Shown here: one piece after another, positions 49,301 to 58,022 of the stretch
How positions within the stretch are numbered: the first letter of the stretch is position 1
Layout: every line of letters begins with the position of its first letter
NCBI GenBank assembly: GCA_902786615.1
Contig: CADADE010000015.1
Span: 1-64,000 of the forward strand
DNA from: Oscillospiraceae bacterium
GTDB lineage: Bacteria > Bacillota_A > Clostridia > Oscillospirales > Oscillospiraceae
Length of the DNA: 64,000 bases
Direction: 5' to 3'
The notes under the pieces: generated by a model
Told to the model about the DNA's origin: nothing
The model's database searches: none
What the model saw: only the letters and a program-made list of their open reading frames with translations
Made by a program: the position numbers and the translations under genes

Positions 49301-52289
49301 TCTTGGGTCTGAGAACCGCGGTGATCGTGAGATCCTTTGCGCGATCGTCGATCATCTGGAAGTTATAGAAGTAGTTGAGCTGATCGGCGGTGTACTCCAG
49401 GTCGTTGATGCGGAAGGAGACCATGTCGTACTTGGACCAGCCTGCCTCGGTCATGGCGACGGTGACGTAATCGCCGTAGGCCACGTCGAACTTCGTTTCA
49501 AAGGACTTCCAATTGATGATGTCAGTGTTGTTGTCCAGCACGCCGGGAACCCAGTCGATGGCGATCTGCCACAGGCCCAGACCGGTCAGATCGTTGCCGG
49601 CCTCATCCACGCACTTCATGGTGATGACGAAGGGCGCCGGATCGAAAATGGCACGCACGTCCGCGCCGGAGGCGGGCATGGTGAAGGTGAATGCGTAGGT
49701 GCTGGTATCGGGCTCAATGATGCCGTAATCGTTCAGCTTGATGCCGTTGCCGACATAGTGGAGCTGGACAGGCGCGCCGTTGTCCTTGCGGGAAACAATG
49801 AGTCTGGAATCGAACCTGTCGATATCGAACTTGTAGCCGTTGCCGGGCGTCACAACGATGAGAACCTCATCATCGCCGGGCTCGCAGGTGTTGGCGGACT
49901 TCCAGTCGCCGTTAGCGTCCTTGACCTTGTAGCCGACGGAGCCGATGCCGGTGATGGCAGCGGGGCCGATGGCGGCCTTGCCGGTCTCGAAGTAAGCCTC
50001 GATGCGGATATCCTTCTTGGGCATCTTGAAGTAACCGTAGAGGTTGGCCTCATTGGTCTCTTCCTCAAGCAGCTCGGTGCCGTTCATGATTTTGTACTTC
50101 ACGAAGGCAATACCGTCCGTGCTGTCGTAGCGGAGATCGACATATTCGCCCTCGGGGATCTGGCTCTTGATATTCTTGAGATCGGAAAGCTTCTGATCGC
50201 TGACAGTAAACTCCGAGGTCTTGCCGTGCCAGGTCACGGAGAAGCTGCAGTCCTTGTAAGACTTGACCTCATCCTTGCCAAGGAAAATCTTGGACCAGAT
50301 TTCATGGGTGGCCTTGCTGGTGATGGTCGGGGTGACAGTGACGCCGCCCTTGGGCATCTTGAAGGACGCAAGGTTATTGGGATAGCCCGACTTGGTCTCT
50401 TCTTTGACAGTTACCTTCAGGCCGTCGCTGTTGCGAACGATATCATATTTGATATCATAAATGTTCTTATTAAGGCCTGCCGGTGTATCGTCAGCAGCGA
50501 TCAGGTAAACCGTGTCGCCGGTCTCTGCGTCGCTGATGTTCTTGTCCCAGCCGGTCCAAGTGTCAATGTCCTTCTCGGCAAAAGCATATACCATGCCGAC
50601 CTGGCTGGGCATGATCAGGATGTTGTTGCCCTTGCCGGTGAAGGTGACTTCCACGTCCACATCGAAGGCGGGCATGGTGAAGGTGTTGCTGAACACATTA
50701 ATTCTCTCGTCGGTGAGGTGGTTCTTCACGACCAGCTTCTTGGCCTCGTAGCCGGTGTTGGGCTTGGCCACGACCGTGACGGTCGCGCCCTTGGCCGCGC
50801 GGGTAACGGCATTGCCGTTGACCTCAAGATAGAAGTTGCCGTTCATGGGATCGTTCACGTAGAACGCATAGGTGGAAACAGGCTTGAGCGTGACGACCAC
50901 TTCCACGTCGGCGTCAGGCATGATGAAGGCCTTGGAGCTGCTGATGGCGAGCGTGGTCTTGGTAGAGGCGGTGATCAGCTTCTTGTAGCTTGCGCTGATG
51001 GAAGAGATCTCATAGTTGGGATCAACGCTCTTGATCACAACGGCAGCGCCCTTGACGGCGGACTGGACGGAGATGCCGCCCACGGAGGCCGTGGCCTTGC
51101 CGCTGTAGTTGGCGGTGATGTTGATGTCATGGCCGATGGTAACGGAGGAATCCACACGCACATCGCAGCTCGGCATGACGAAGGTGTCGCCGGTGAGGTG
51201 GATGTCGGCCTTGCCGTCGGAGTGCTTTACGGTCAGGCTCTGCAGGGCCTTGCCGGAGTTGGTGCTGGTCACGACGGTGACCTTCGCGCCGGCAGGAGCC
51301 GCGGTGACAGGCTGGCTGTTCACGTAGAAGAGCATGGTGCCGTCAGAGGCGGACATGCCGCTCGTGAGCTTGTAAAGCTTCGCGGTGGTGGTCGTCTGGG
51401 TGGTGGTGGTGCCGTTGCCGTCGGTGACGGTGGTGGTGGTCGTCGTCGTGGCGGTGGAGCCGGGGTTGCCGGTGCCGGGCACGGAGACGGTCAGAGGCAC
51501 GGGATAGAAGAAGTTGCCGCCCGTTCTGAGAGAGGCGAGGTTGTCCGTCTGGTTCAGGACCTTCAGGAGCTGCTCGTTGGCATTGTAGTTGATGCCCTTG
51601 GAGTTGACAATGCCGTAGGCGGTATCACTGGACTTGACGATGTGCTGCATAACGCCGTAGCAGGTCGTGCCGACGGACGGGCAGACAGGCGTCGGAACCA
51701 GGATGGTGTCCCCTGCCTTCACCTTGTTCCAGTTGGTGATGTTGTTCACCTGCTTGATGAACGGAGAGAAGATGGAGAAGTTGACGCCCAGGTTGTTGCA
51801 CACACCGGAGACGGTCTCACCATAGGACATGGTGTAAGGAACCAGATAGTAGTTCAGCGTGTCCGCGGAGGCGGCGGAACCCGTATTGAAGGTGGCCGTG
51901 TTCGCGGTGCTGTACGTACCGGTGACAATCGGGGCGGTGCTGAGCGTGGTGGCGGCAGCGCCGGTGTTGACCGTAGTCTGACGCGCGCCGTTTGCAATCA
52001 GCACGGCATCTGCATCACTTGCAGGCAGAGTCAGGACTCTGCCGACAGTCAGCGTGTTCCACTGACCGTCATAAATGTTGTTGAGGATCTGGATAGCGTC
52101 CTTGCACGTGTAGTAGTTCAGACCTAACTGTTGGCAGATCCTCAGGACGTAGTCGCCCTGCCCCATCGTGTACTCGATGGTATTGGCGCCGTACGCGGTG
52201 GTTGCGGCGTACGCATTGACGCTCAGCCCCGAGAACAGGGACAGAACCATCAATACCGTAAGCAGCAGACTTATGAACCGTTTCTTCAT
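46356..52289 (-). CDS. Giant secreted LysM protein with repeated beta-type (InlB B-repeat/Big-like) domains
   Basis: 1977 residues. A signal peptide (1-28, ending VNAYA) and three LysM-like peptidoglycan-binding segments in the first 275 residues (GQGDYVLRICQQLGLNYYTC; YGETVSGVCNNLGVNFSIFS; SSDTAYGIVNSKGINYNANE). After a Thr-rich linker (about 275-310) about a dozen units of roughly 90-140 residues follow, each ending in F-x-M-P-x-x-x-V-x-V-x-x-x-F (for example FTMPAFDVDVEVTF, FTMPDSDVNVTVNY, FTMPAGGVNVEADF), the mark of bacterial InlB-like repeats. Likely a wall-attached adhesin or structural layer protein, non-covalently bound; no LPXTG sorting signal. The last few repeats are most alike. 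GGGGGAG precedes the ATG. Confidence 0.85.
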   Translation of the reverse strand: MKKRFISLLLTVLMVLSLFSGLSVNAYAATTAYGANTIEYTMGQGDYVLRICQQLGLNYYTCKDAIQILNNIYDGQWNTLTVGRVLTLPASDADAVLIANGARQTTVNTGAAATTLSTAPIVTGTYSTANTATFNTGSAASADTLNYYLVPYTMSYGETVSGVCNNLGVNFSIFSPFIKQVNNITNWNKVKAGDTILVPTPVCPSVGTTCYGVMQHIVKSSDTAYGIVNSKGINYNANEQLLKVLNQTDNLASLRTGGNFFYPVPLTVSVPGTGNPGSTATTTTTTTVTDGNGTTTTQTTTTAKLYKLTSGMSASDGTMLFYVNSQPVTAAPAGAKVTVVTSTNSGKALQSLTVKHSDGKADIHLTGDTFVMPSCDVRVDSSVTIGHDINITANYSGKATASVGGISVQSAVKGAAVVIKSVDPNYEISSISASYKKLITASTKTTLAISSSKAFIMPDADVEVVVTLKPVSTYAFYVNDPMNGNFYLEVNGNAVTRAAKGATVTVVAKPNTGYEAKKLVVKNHLTDERINVFSNTFTMPAFDVDVEVTFTGKGNNILIMPSQVGMVYAFAEKDIDTWTGWDKNISDAETGDTVYLIAADDTPAGLNKNIYDIKYDIVRNSDGLKVTVKEETKSGYPNNLASFKMPKGGVTVTPTITSKATHEIWSKIFLGKDEVKSYKDCSFSVTWHGKTSEFTVSDQKLSDLKNIKSQIPEGEYVDLRYDSTDGIAFVKYKIMNGTELLEEETNEANLYGYFKMPKKDIRIEAYFETGKAAIGPAAITGIGSVGYKVKDANGDWKSANTCEPGDDEVLIVVTPGNGYKFDIDRFDSRLIVSRKDNGAPVQLHYVGNGIKLNDYGIIEPDTSTYAFTFTMPASGADVRAIFDPAPFVITMKCVDEAGNDLTGLGLWQIAIDWVPGVLDNNTDIINWKSFETKFDVAYGDYVTVAMTEAGWSKYDMVSFRINDLEYTADQLNYFYNFQMIDDRAKDLTITAVLRPKTVSAIHNLIAMYDVTKGGVEFMILKSPSHYSDEYRINSMGALNYVNKAIAGDKVAIVANSVDSKYTVKAKDINIIGWGTDADRIIPTEEYIDAYGNPGTIRVFTFTMPDSDVNVTVNYTGKQQGMMISVFDMDNNPLSGMVRLFAGNIARDVASPASYDDIPYKTPVTITRSELALAESKVIKDVDIHTESGKSINYTDMSTGGEGIQFMMPDEPVWVIIRVDDFHINAPIVVIDTQVHHGSFVYRRSPGVNPTTGNPIIPTTADPIIPLLDFDPGETVYVFDEPDLGYDHLGLGDLKIYVNGMQNAVNVQKVPGPDHVWSFTMPSGTIILKADFPLEGYDTVAITVNVVDVNGKSFKDGKVDVITGGSINTITGSGTFNALEGQTIAFLSDTDGYTVYRVQSTSGKGVTGSTYVVPELSEATPKLQDTLTVTLAVASNPIKTSATGGYLEFRDTKANTGNNITSADTGKPVYIVAHENDGYKPLKEVDLKITSIETGAEITPESGNGTDTNPWKITMPAGGINATAAFEASADAQIKITNDHRIKITSSAGTGYLDAGSKMFTLPVGSTITIEAAEDGYDKVTLTSKSTKGVSGNTYTVPSEAVNGGDILTVIVTSSSNPIIKSTITGGDLLFSKTSGMSNLISAAEVDETVYVSGTPYDGYSALKQSDLHIIGISSGAEIATTAVKANVWSFPMPAGGVLVNASFGTDKLNLDITVADGLYAHVVAGDLTGDINGTKHVALDAGTVITVTSATDGYSGVTLSADKGIINGNKYTVTEDNATLTITLEASGAAITKKLTNGDMQFSSADTMTALINSAEVGDKVYILDMPNAGYVEFLTVDDIHVTSKVDGSVVPVTKLTPKNGKPAKFSFTMPAGGVNVEADFIIKEATITVNVVDGGGSPITAPVTVTVGSNTYTVTNGQTFPANYKQSVSVTPTTGYDWHANGMVASQGTVTGTTVKSWTVPNTAAATLTVYLQNAA

Positions 52290-52397
52290 AATTGCTCCCC
52301 CTAAAACTACCCTTTCGGGTAAAATGATTACTGCGCTGAGACTTCTTTGAACCGCTGCTTTTTCAGAAATTAAAAAAAGTATTACGATTCGGCTATA

Positions 52398-52426
52398 ATA
52401 TTACAACAACTCTCTCTAAAATGCAA
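52398..52426 (-). promoter_or_regulatory. Promoter of the giant LysM gene
   Basis: Minus-strand -35 TTGCAT (52421-52426), 17-base spacer, -10 TAATAT (52398-52403). It leaves a leader of about 100 bases that ends with a small TACCC-GAAA-GGGTA hairpin just before the ribosome binding site. Confidence 0.7.
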
Positions 52427-52711
52427 GTCCTAAAAACGAAAAAATTTCAATAAATTTCAATTTGGTGACGTACACCCTTTGTTGAAACTCCCGAAATGCT
52501 TGCATTGCAAGGCTTTTCGGGTTTGCCGCCCAATCTTGCGAGAGGGTTACATTTTGTCATTATTTGTTTTCTTTTTGTGTCAGGCTGCCGAGAGAGCGAA
52601 GGAGCAGCGCCCCTTCCCTGCTGTTTTGCTTTATAAGACGCGCAGGGCTTTCGTTTTGTTCCCGCTTTTTCTCTGCATTTATAAAATTCTCCATTGAGCC
52701 GGGACGCGCCC
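52427..52711. other. Non-coding stretch between LysM promoter and rluA promoter
   Basis: AT-rich, without a convincing gene. One imperfect hairpin is seen: CCCGAAA-TGC around TTGCATTGCAA and GGC-TTTTCGGG (about 52491-52522). No known RNA family recognised. Confidence 0.45.
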
Positions 52712-52740
52712 TTGTTTTTTCGCCTGCGGGATGTTACACT
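52712..52740 (+). promoter_or_regulatory. Promoter of the pseudouridine synthase-prmA operon
   Basis: -35 TTGTTT (52712-52717), 17-base spacer, -10 TACACT (52735-52740), about 30 bases before the ATG at 52772. Confidence 0.65.
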
Positions 52741-52771
52741 TTATTTATTATTGAAAGAAGCGGGAGGCGCC

Positions 52772-53440
52772 ATGGACATTCCCCTGCTGTTTTCCGACAA
52801 GTGCATCGTCGTCTGTCTCAAGCCGCCGGGCGCGGATTCGGAGAAGGACATGCCCGCCCTGCTCGCGCGGCAGCTCAGTGTGCCGGCGCTTTACTGCGTG
52901 CACCGGCTCGACAGGGCCGTGGGCGGCGTGATGGTCTACGCCCTGGACGTGAAAAGCGCGGCGGCGCTCGGCGCGCAGATGGGCGGGGGCGGCTTTCGGA
53001 AGGAGTACCTCGCCGTGGCGCACGGCCGCCCGGAGAAGGACGCGGACACCCTGCGGGATCTGCTCTACCATGACCGCGTGAAAAACAAGAGCTATGTGGT
53101 CAGGCGCAAACGCGCGGGCGTGAAGGAGGCCGTGCTGGACTACCGGGTGCTGGCAGCGCGCGAGGGGCTGAGTCTCCTGTCCGTGACGCTGCACACCGGG
53201 CGCACGCACCAGATCCGCGTTCAGCTTGCCTCGCGCGGGCACCCCCTCGCGGGCGATACGCGCTACGGCAGTCCCAGGCGGGACTGTGAGATCGCGCTCT
53301 TCTCGCGCTCGCTGGGCTTTGCCCATCCCGCGACGGGCGAGGCGCTGTCCTTTGCCGCCGCCCCGCCGGAGAGCTGGCCGTGGACTTTATTTCAAATCCC
53401 TGATTTTGACGGAGGAACATCATGCGATACATCGAAGTGA
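52772..53440 (+). CDS. RluA-family RNA pseudouridine synthase
   Basis: 222 residues from the ATG at 52772 (GGGAGG at 52762-52767); shorter than RluD because there is no S4 domain. Catalytic motif CVHRLDRAVGGVMVYA (Asp in HRLD; the usual T-S-G is V-G-G here), KEYLAV, and TGRTHQIRVQLASRGHPLAGDTRYG. Modifies rRNA or tRNA uridine; the exact target is unknown. Its last 6 codons overlap the prmA start, so translation is coupled. Confidence 0.88.
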   Translation: MDIPLLFSDKCIVVCLKPPGADSEKDMPALLARQLSVPALYCVHRLDRAVGGVMVYALDVKSAAALGAQMGGGGFRKEYLAVAHGRPEKDADTLRDLLYHDRVKNKSYVVRRKRAGVKEAVLDYRVLAAREGLSLLSVTLHTGRTHQIRVQLASRGHPLAGDTRYGSPRRDCEIALFSRSLGFAHPATGEALSFAAAPPESWPWTLFQIPDFDGGTSCDTSK

Positions 53441-54339
53441 CCGTAGACACCCCGAAGGACGAGCTGGACGCGCGCTGTGAGGCCATGGCCGCCATGGGCG
53501 CGGGCGGCTTCGTAATCGAGAACGAGGACGATTTCAAGGACTTTCTGGAGCACAATCACCAGTACTGGGACTATGTGGACGAGGAGCTGGAAAACCAGTT
53601 TCTCGGCGTGAGCCGCATCAAATGCTACCTGACCGACGACGAGGACGGGCTTGACATCCTGCGGCGGATGCGCGCGGCGTACCCCGCGCTCACCACCGCC
53701 TTTGTGGAGGACAGCGACTGGGAAAACAACTGGCGCGAGTTCTATAAGCCCATCGAGGTGGGCGAAAGGCTGGTCGTGGTGCCCGAGTGGGAACAGGCTC
53801 CCGACGACGGGCGCGTTCCCCTGCGGCTCGACCCGGGCCTCATCTTCGGCACCGGCAGCCACGCTACCACGCGCATGTGCCTTGCGGCGCTGGAAAAAGT
53901 CTGCGCCCCCGGCGTGAAGGTGCTGGATCTCGGCTGCGGCAGCGGCATTCTCGGCATCGGGGCCCTGCTGCTGGGCTGCGAGCGCTGCCTCGGCGTGGAC
54001 ATCGACCCCAAGGCCCCGGACGTGGTCATGTCAAACGCCGCCCTGAACGGCATCGGCCCGGAGCGCATGACCGCCTGGGCGGGCGACATTCTGGGCGACG
54101 CGGGGCTTCGCGGGCGCATCGGCGGCGGCTGGAGGCTGGTGCTTGCCAACATTGTGGCCGATGTGATCATTCCCCTCTCCGCCATCGTGCGGCAGTTCAT
54201 GGCCCCCGGCGCGGTGTTCATCTGCTCCGGCATCATCGAAAACCGCTGGCCGGAGACAGCCGCCGCCCTGAAAGCCAACGGCTTTGAGATCCTCGACCAC
54301 CGCTCCGAGGAGGAGTGGCACTGCTTCGTGTGCCGGTAA
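53422..54339 (+). CDS. prmA: Ribosomal protein L11 methyltransferase
   Basis: 305 residues. SAM-dependent trimethylation of L11. N-terminal ferredoxin-like substrate domain (1-100), then FGTGSHATTRMCL, VLDLGCGSGILGIGAL, GVDIDPKAPDVVMSNAALNG, LANIVADVIIPL and FICSGIIE. GGAGGAAC precedes the ATG. Overlaps the pseudouridine synthase gene by 19 bp; both act on ribosome components. A terminator follows. Confidence 0.95.
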   Translation: MRYIEVTVDTPKDELDARCEAMAAMGAGGFVIENEDDFKDFLEHNHQYWDYVDEELENQFLGVSRIKCYLTDDEDGLDILRRMRAAYPALTTAFVEDSDWENNWREFYKPIEVGERLVVVPEWEQAPDDGRVPLRLDPGLIFGTGSHATTRMCLAALEKVCAPGVKVLDLGCGSGILGIGALLLGCERCLGVDIDPKAPDVVMSNAALNGIGPERMTAWAGDILGDAGLRGRIGGGWRLVLANIVADVIIPLSAIVRQFMAPGAVFICSGIIENRWPETAAALKANGFEILDHRSEEEWHCFVCR

Positions 54340-54360
54340 AAAGCAAAAGATCGCGTACAA

Positions 54361-54391
54361 ACAGGAGCCGCGGGCCGCGGCTCCTGTCTTT
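54361..54391. terminator. Terminator after prmA
   Basis: ACAGGAGCCGCGG and CCGCGGCTCCTGT around a single G, followed by CTTTTG; lies between the convergent prmA and proline-rich protein genes. Confidence 0.85.
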
Positions 54392-54397
54392 TGCTTA

Positions 54398-55042
54398 TTA
54401 TCCGGGGAAGAAGAGCTCCGCCTCCACGCCGGTCTCCCCGCTTGGCTGAGACTCCGGCTGAAATTCCGGCTGAGGCTCCGGCTGGGATTGCGGCTGAGGC
54501 TCCGCCTGTGGGGGCGTGTAGCTTTCGCCCGTGATGCCGTCCCCGGTCTGGAAGACGAGATCTGCGCCCCCGGCTTCGATGACGCCGCCGGACACGCTGC
54601 TGCCGATCTCCTCACCGCCCTGCGCGAGGGCGTTTTCGGCGAAGCCCTCGGTGCTGCCGTCGTCCGGGGCCGCCTCGCTCTCCGCGAGCTCCTCCGGCGG
54701 CGTCCAGGCGGGCTGGACGTAAGTCTGGGCCGGCTGCGGGTTCTGGACCGGCTGCGGCGTCGGCGCCGGGGTGGGCGGCGGCGTCGGGACCGGCGTGGGC
54801 GGCGCTGTCGGCAGGATCACCGGGGTCGGGGTCGGCTTTGCCGTGGGGCGCGGCGTCGCCGTGGCGGCGGCGACCACAGGCTCCGGCGCGGCGGACTGCT
54901 CACGCGCTGCCGCCATGCGTTCCTCACGCGAGGCAAAGCGCAGGCCAAAGCCGAAGAGGGGCGAGAAGAGGATCACCGCGAGCAGGATCATCAGGCCGAG
55001 GGCGATGTTGACCGTGCGCCCGGCCTTGTTTTTTCTGTTCAT
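54398..55042 (-). CDS. Membrane-anchored proline-rich extracellular protein
   Basis: 214 residues: basic start, one transmembrane helix (about 12-34), then a low-complexity outside region rich in Pro, Thr, Gln and Ala (PTPTPVILPTAPPTPVPTPP; QPQSQPEPQPEFQPESQPSG). The repetitive C-terminal Pro-Gln-Glu segment suggests a wall-spanning linker. No enzymatic domain. It lies 23 bp after the transglutaminase gene, so it is probably co-expressed with it. Function unknown. Confidence 0.65.
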   Translation of the reverse strand: MNRKNKAGRTVNIALGLMILLAVILFSPLFGFGLRFASREERMAAAREQSAAPEPVVAAATATPRPTAKPTPTPVILPTAPPTPVPTPPPTPAPTPQPVQNPQPAQTYVQPAWTPPEELAESEAAPDDGSTEGFAENALAQGGEEIGSSVSGGVIEAGGADLVFQTGDGITGESYTPPQAEPQPQSQPEPQPEFQPESQPSGETGVEAELFFPG

Positions 55043-55065
55043 GCTTCTCCCCTCCTTGGATTCTA

Positions 55066-57660
55066 TTATCCGAAATAGGCGTCCGCGGCGCGGCTGTAGA
55101 GATAGAGCGCCTTGCCGAGGTTGGCGGTGTCGGTATCGCCGTTTTCGATCATCAATCTGGCGCAGCTCAGGACGCTTGCGGTAATGGTGCAGCTGCGCGT
55201 CCCGTCGCTGATGGTGAAGCTGTGGGCCGTATCGAGGGCGTTTGCCGCGATGTTGTCCACGCTGAGGAAGTAGGTGTCGTAGCCCGTCTTGTGCAGGCTC
55301 ACGTTCCTGCCGTCGATCTGGTAGCGCAGGCCGTCGGGATTCGCGCCGGACTTATAGTGCAGATAGAGGCGCAGGCTGTTGTCCGACTCGAGCGTCGCGG
55401 AGAGATCCGCGTAGTACAGGCCGTTCGGGGCCTGTCCGCGGATAGTCGCGCCCCAGTTTGCGAGATCCGCCGCCCTGACCGAGGTCACCTCGCGCCGCAG
55501 GGGGTTGCCCGCCTTGCGGAAGGCGTTCTCGGAGGCATAGCAGTAATCCTCCAGCGCCTGGGCGAGCGCGCGCATGCTGGAGCTGGTGGCCTTGGACTTC
55601 ATCTCCTTGGCGTATTCCAGCGCGGAGAAGTAGATGCCGTTTTGGAAGACCGCGCCGCTCTCGGAGCTGATGGGCAGGTTCTGACCCGCCCCGTTCAGGA
55701 TCTTCGCCTGAATGGGCTCGGCCAGACTGTCGCCGCGGATGCCGCAGTCATAGCAGCAGTACTCCTTCACGCGGATCGCGTCGGACAGGGACAGGGTCTG
55801 GAAGACTTCCCCGTCCCGGCTGAACTGGATGCGCGCTCCCGACATTCTCAGAAGCTCGTCGGGAATTTCAAAGTAATAGCGGATGCGAAGCATGCCCTCG
55901 AAGAACATGGACACGGAATAGATTTTGAGCTCTGTGCCCGGCTCCGGGCTGCTCCCGTCGTAGTCCTCAAGCGGGAAGTTATAGTCGTCGAAGCGCCCGT
56001 CGATGAACTCGTCGCCGAGCTTGTGCTCTGTGAGCCAGCTTGTGCGGCCCCTGAGAAAGTATTTCCACTGTGCCCGGATCTTCCCGGCGTCCCAGGTGGC
56101 GTCCACAGCATAATAGTTTCTGCCGCCGGTGCTGACGATGTTCCAGGCGTGGCCCATCTCCAGACTCGTGACGATGCGCGCGTCGATGCCAAGCTCGAGG
56201 CAGAGGCGGTAGAAGGCGACGGAAAAGCCCTGGCAGGCCGCCTTGCCCCTGACGAGAGCGGAATAGGCGGTGAAGATCATTGGGTCCTCGGATTCGACAT
56301 ACTCCACACGTTCGCACAGGTACTGATACACCGCCGTGATCTTCTGGGGGACGCTTTTGCCCGACAGATTCAGGCTGCTCAGGATTTCCTGTACCCTGCC
56401 GTTGAGCTCCGTCTCCTGGGCAAGTGTGGTAAAGTAGAGGGGCGCGTAGATAAATTTATAATAGTACTCCCCCGGCGTGCTGGAAGTAATGGCGGAGCCG
56501 TTGCAGGTCACGCCGCCGTATTCGTAGCGCAGGTAGTCGCCCTCGGTTGGCGCGCCGCTGTGGCGGATGGCCTCGTCATAGATCATCCAGCACATGCTGC
56601 GCCAGACTTCGTTGGTCGGCTTGATGCGGCAGCGTACGCAGATGGCGATCTCGTTCTGACGGAGGATGAGGTTGCGCCGCAGCCCCGCGCCGCTGTCCGC
56701 GGGATTGTCATAGACGACAGGCGTGGGCCAGGGATTGTTCGATTCTTTGCCGATGATGACGTTGGAACCGGCGTTGTAGGTGGCGCTCATGCCGTCGCCG
56801 CCGGAGAGGACATCAACATCCCGGCGCAGCTGCTCCAGGCTCTCCTCGGGGCTGGTGGCGGGCGCGGGGATATAGGCGGGGTTAATGACGTTGGCATAGG
56901 CGGGGTTTACCGCCGTGGCGGAAAAGCACATGCCGCCGTCGGCGTCCGTGAGCTCCAGGGTGACGTACTGCACGCCGCTCGCCTGCACGGTGAAGCTGCC
57001 GTCAAGCTCGGCAAGACGCCTCGCGGAATCGCGGTAGGTATAGCTGTACGCGCCGGGCGCGAGCAGGTAGTTTTCATACTGCGTGTTTCCGGTGTTGGGG
57101 TCGGTATAGGGCTGCATGCGAAAGCCCCCGCTGTCATAGACGCGCAGGCAGGAATAGTCAAGCTCGACAGCGCAGCGGAAAACCACGGGCATGGCGGGCC
57201 CGTCCTGCCGGGGCGAAGCCGTCTCCTGCTCTTCCCGCGCGGGGGCTTCTCCGGCGGACCAGAGCGGCACCTCCATCGGGTCGCTCTGCGCCTCGGCGTT
57301 CTCCGCGCCGCTGCGTTTAGTCCCGTCGGCGAGGCTGATTTCCAGCTTCCCCTCGCTGCCGCTGAGCGTGAGCGTCGTCACCGGGACGCGCATGGCGCCG
57401 CTGCCGTCCACATAATAGTAGCTGTAGACGCCGGGCGCGAGCAGATAGCTGCCGCCCCTGTCGTCAAGCGGCAGGACCACATTCCCCGCCCCGTCCAGAA
57501 GCTTGAGATTGGAAAGCTCCATGTCCGCGCTCCCCGTAAAGGAGAGGCTGACAAGACCTCCCGCGGCGGAAACCGTCTCCTCCGCGAACGCCGCCGACGG
57601 CAGCAGCGCCGCGAGCATGAACGCCGCAAGCAAAAGCGCGGTCAGTCTTTTCCGGTTCAT
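55066..57660 (-). CDS. Secreted transglutaminase-like protein
   Basis: 864 residues. Signal peptide (1-26, LPSAAFA), two N-terminal beta repeats of similar sequence (LLAPGVYSYYYVDGSG and LLAPGAYSYTYRDSAR), then a transglutaminase/protease core around 430-560 with the full triad: Cys in GKAACQGFSVAFYRLC, His in EMGHAWNIV and Asp in YYAVDATWD. The last 300 residues look like beta domains. Outside enzymes of this type act on peptides or the cell wall; substrate unknown. Promoter at 57723-57751. Operon with the proline-rich membrane protein. Confidence 0.85.
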   Translation of the reverse strand: MNRKRLTALLLAAFMLAALLPSAAFAEETVSAAGGLVSLSFTGSADMELSNLKLLDGAGNVVLPLDDRGGSYLLAPGVYSYYYVDGSGAMRVPVTTLTLSGSEGKLEISLADGTKRSGAENAEAQSDPMEVPLWSAGEAPAREEQETASPRQDGPAMPVVFRCAVELDYSCLRVYDSGGFRMQPYTDPNTGNTQYENYLLAPGAYSYTYRDSARRLAELDGSFTVQASGVQYVTLELTDADGGMCFSATAVNPAYANVINPAYIPAPATSPEESLEQLRRDVDVLSGGDGMSATYNAGSNVIIGKESNNPWPTPVVYDNPADSGAGLRRNLILRQNEIAICVRCRIKPTNEVWRSMCWMIYDEAIRHSGAPTEGDYLRYEYGGVTCNGSAITSSTPGEYYYKFIYAPLYFTTLAQETELNGRVQEILSSLNLSGKSVPQKITAVYQYLCERVEYVESEDPMIFTAYSALVRGKAACQGFSVAFYRLCLELGIDARIVTSLEMGHAWNIVSTGGRNYYAVDATWDAGKIRAQWKYFLRGRTSWLTEHKLGDEFIDGRFDDYNFPLEDYDGSSPEPGTELKIYSVSMFFEGMLRIRYYFEIPDELLRMSGARIQFSRDGEVFQTLSLSDAIRVKEYCCYDCGIRGDSLAEPIQAKILNGAGQNLPISSESGAVFQNGIYFSALEYAKEMKSKATSSSMRALAQALEDYCYASENAFRKAGNPLRREVTSVRAADLANWGATIRGQAPNGLYYADLSATLESDNSLRLYLHYKSGANPDGLRYQIDGRNVSLHKTGYDTYFLSVDNIAANALDTAHSFTISDGTRSCTITASVLSCARLMIENGDTDTANLGKALYLYSRAADAYFG

Positions 57661-57722
57661 GTGAGATCATCACCCCATCCAACAGGATTTACATATCATA
57701 ATTTACATAATTTGCTTTCCCT

Positions 57723-57751
57723 ATCTTATCAGATTGTCGAATAAAGGTCAA
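57723..57751 (-). promoter_or_regulatory. Promoter of the transglutaminase operon
   Basis: Minus-strand -35 TTGACC (57746-57751), 17-base spacer, -10 TAAGAT (57723-57728), about 60 bases before the ATG. Confidence 0.75.
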
Positions 57752-57838
57752 GACAGAAAAAGCAGGGGCCGCAGCCCCTGCTTTCTCCGTCACTGTATTT
57801 TTTTGAGCACTTACTGGGTCAAGCCAGCAATCCCCTTG

Positions 57839-58014
57839 CTGACCTCCCTTTGGAAAAAGGGAGGTGGCCGAAGGCCGGAGGGATCGATTTCTCCGTCTTG
57901 TATGCTGTTCTGTCAACGCCTTTTACGGGGCGGTCGATCCCTCAGTCACAGCCTCGCGGGAGATCGGCTGTGACAGCTCCCTTTGCGAAAGGGAGCTTAG
58001 AAGCTGACCCACTC
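57839..58014 (-). repeat. Interspersed hairpin repeat, family B full copy (reverse)
   Basis: Reverse-oriented relative of 37318-37500: GACCTCCCTTTGGAAAAAGG, GGCCGAAGGCCGGAGGGATC at one end and GATCCCTCAGTCACAGCCTC, GGAGATCGGCTGTGACAGCT, GAAAGGGAGCTTAGAAGCTG at the other, around a variable middle. It fills most of the gap between the transglutaminase promoter and the HtrA stop. Confidence 0.88.
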
Positions 58015-58022
58015 CCCCGGCT

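Noticed and set aside
46344..52127. 1927-codon open frame on the plus strand, antisense to the giant LysM gene
   Set aside because: It mirrors the LysM gene in a codon-phase-related frame and gives a Val/Gly/Asp/His-rich sequence without signal, domain or ribosome binding site. It is a by-product of codon bias and repeat structure in the real gene.
52290..52397. Cyclic-di-nucleotide riboswitch in the LysM gene leader
   Set aside because: Cell-wall genes often have such leaders, but no conserved c-di-AMP or c-di-GMP riboswitch core was found; only a small GAAA-loop hairpin is present.
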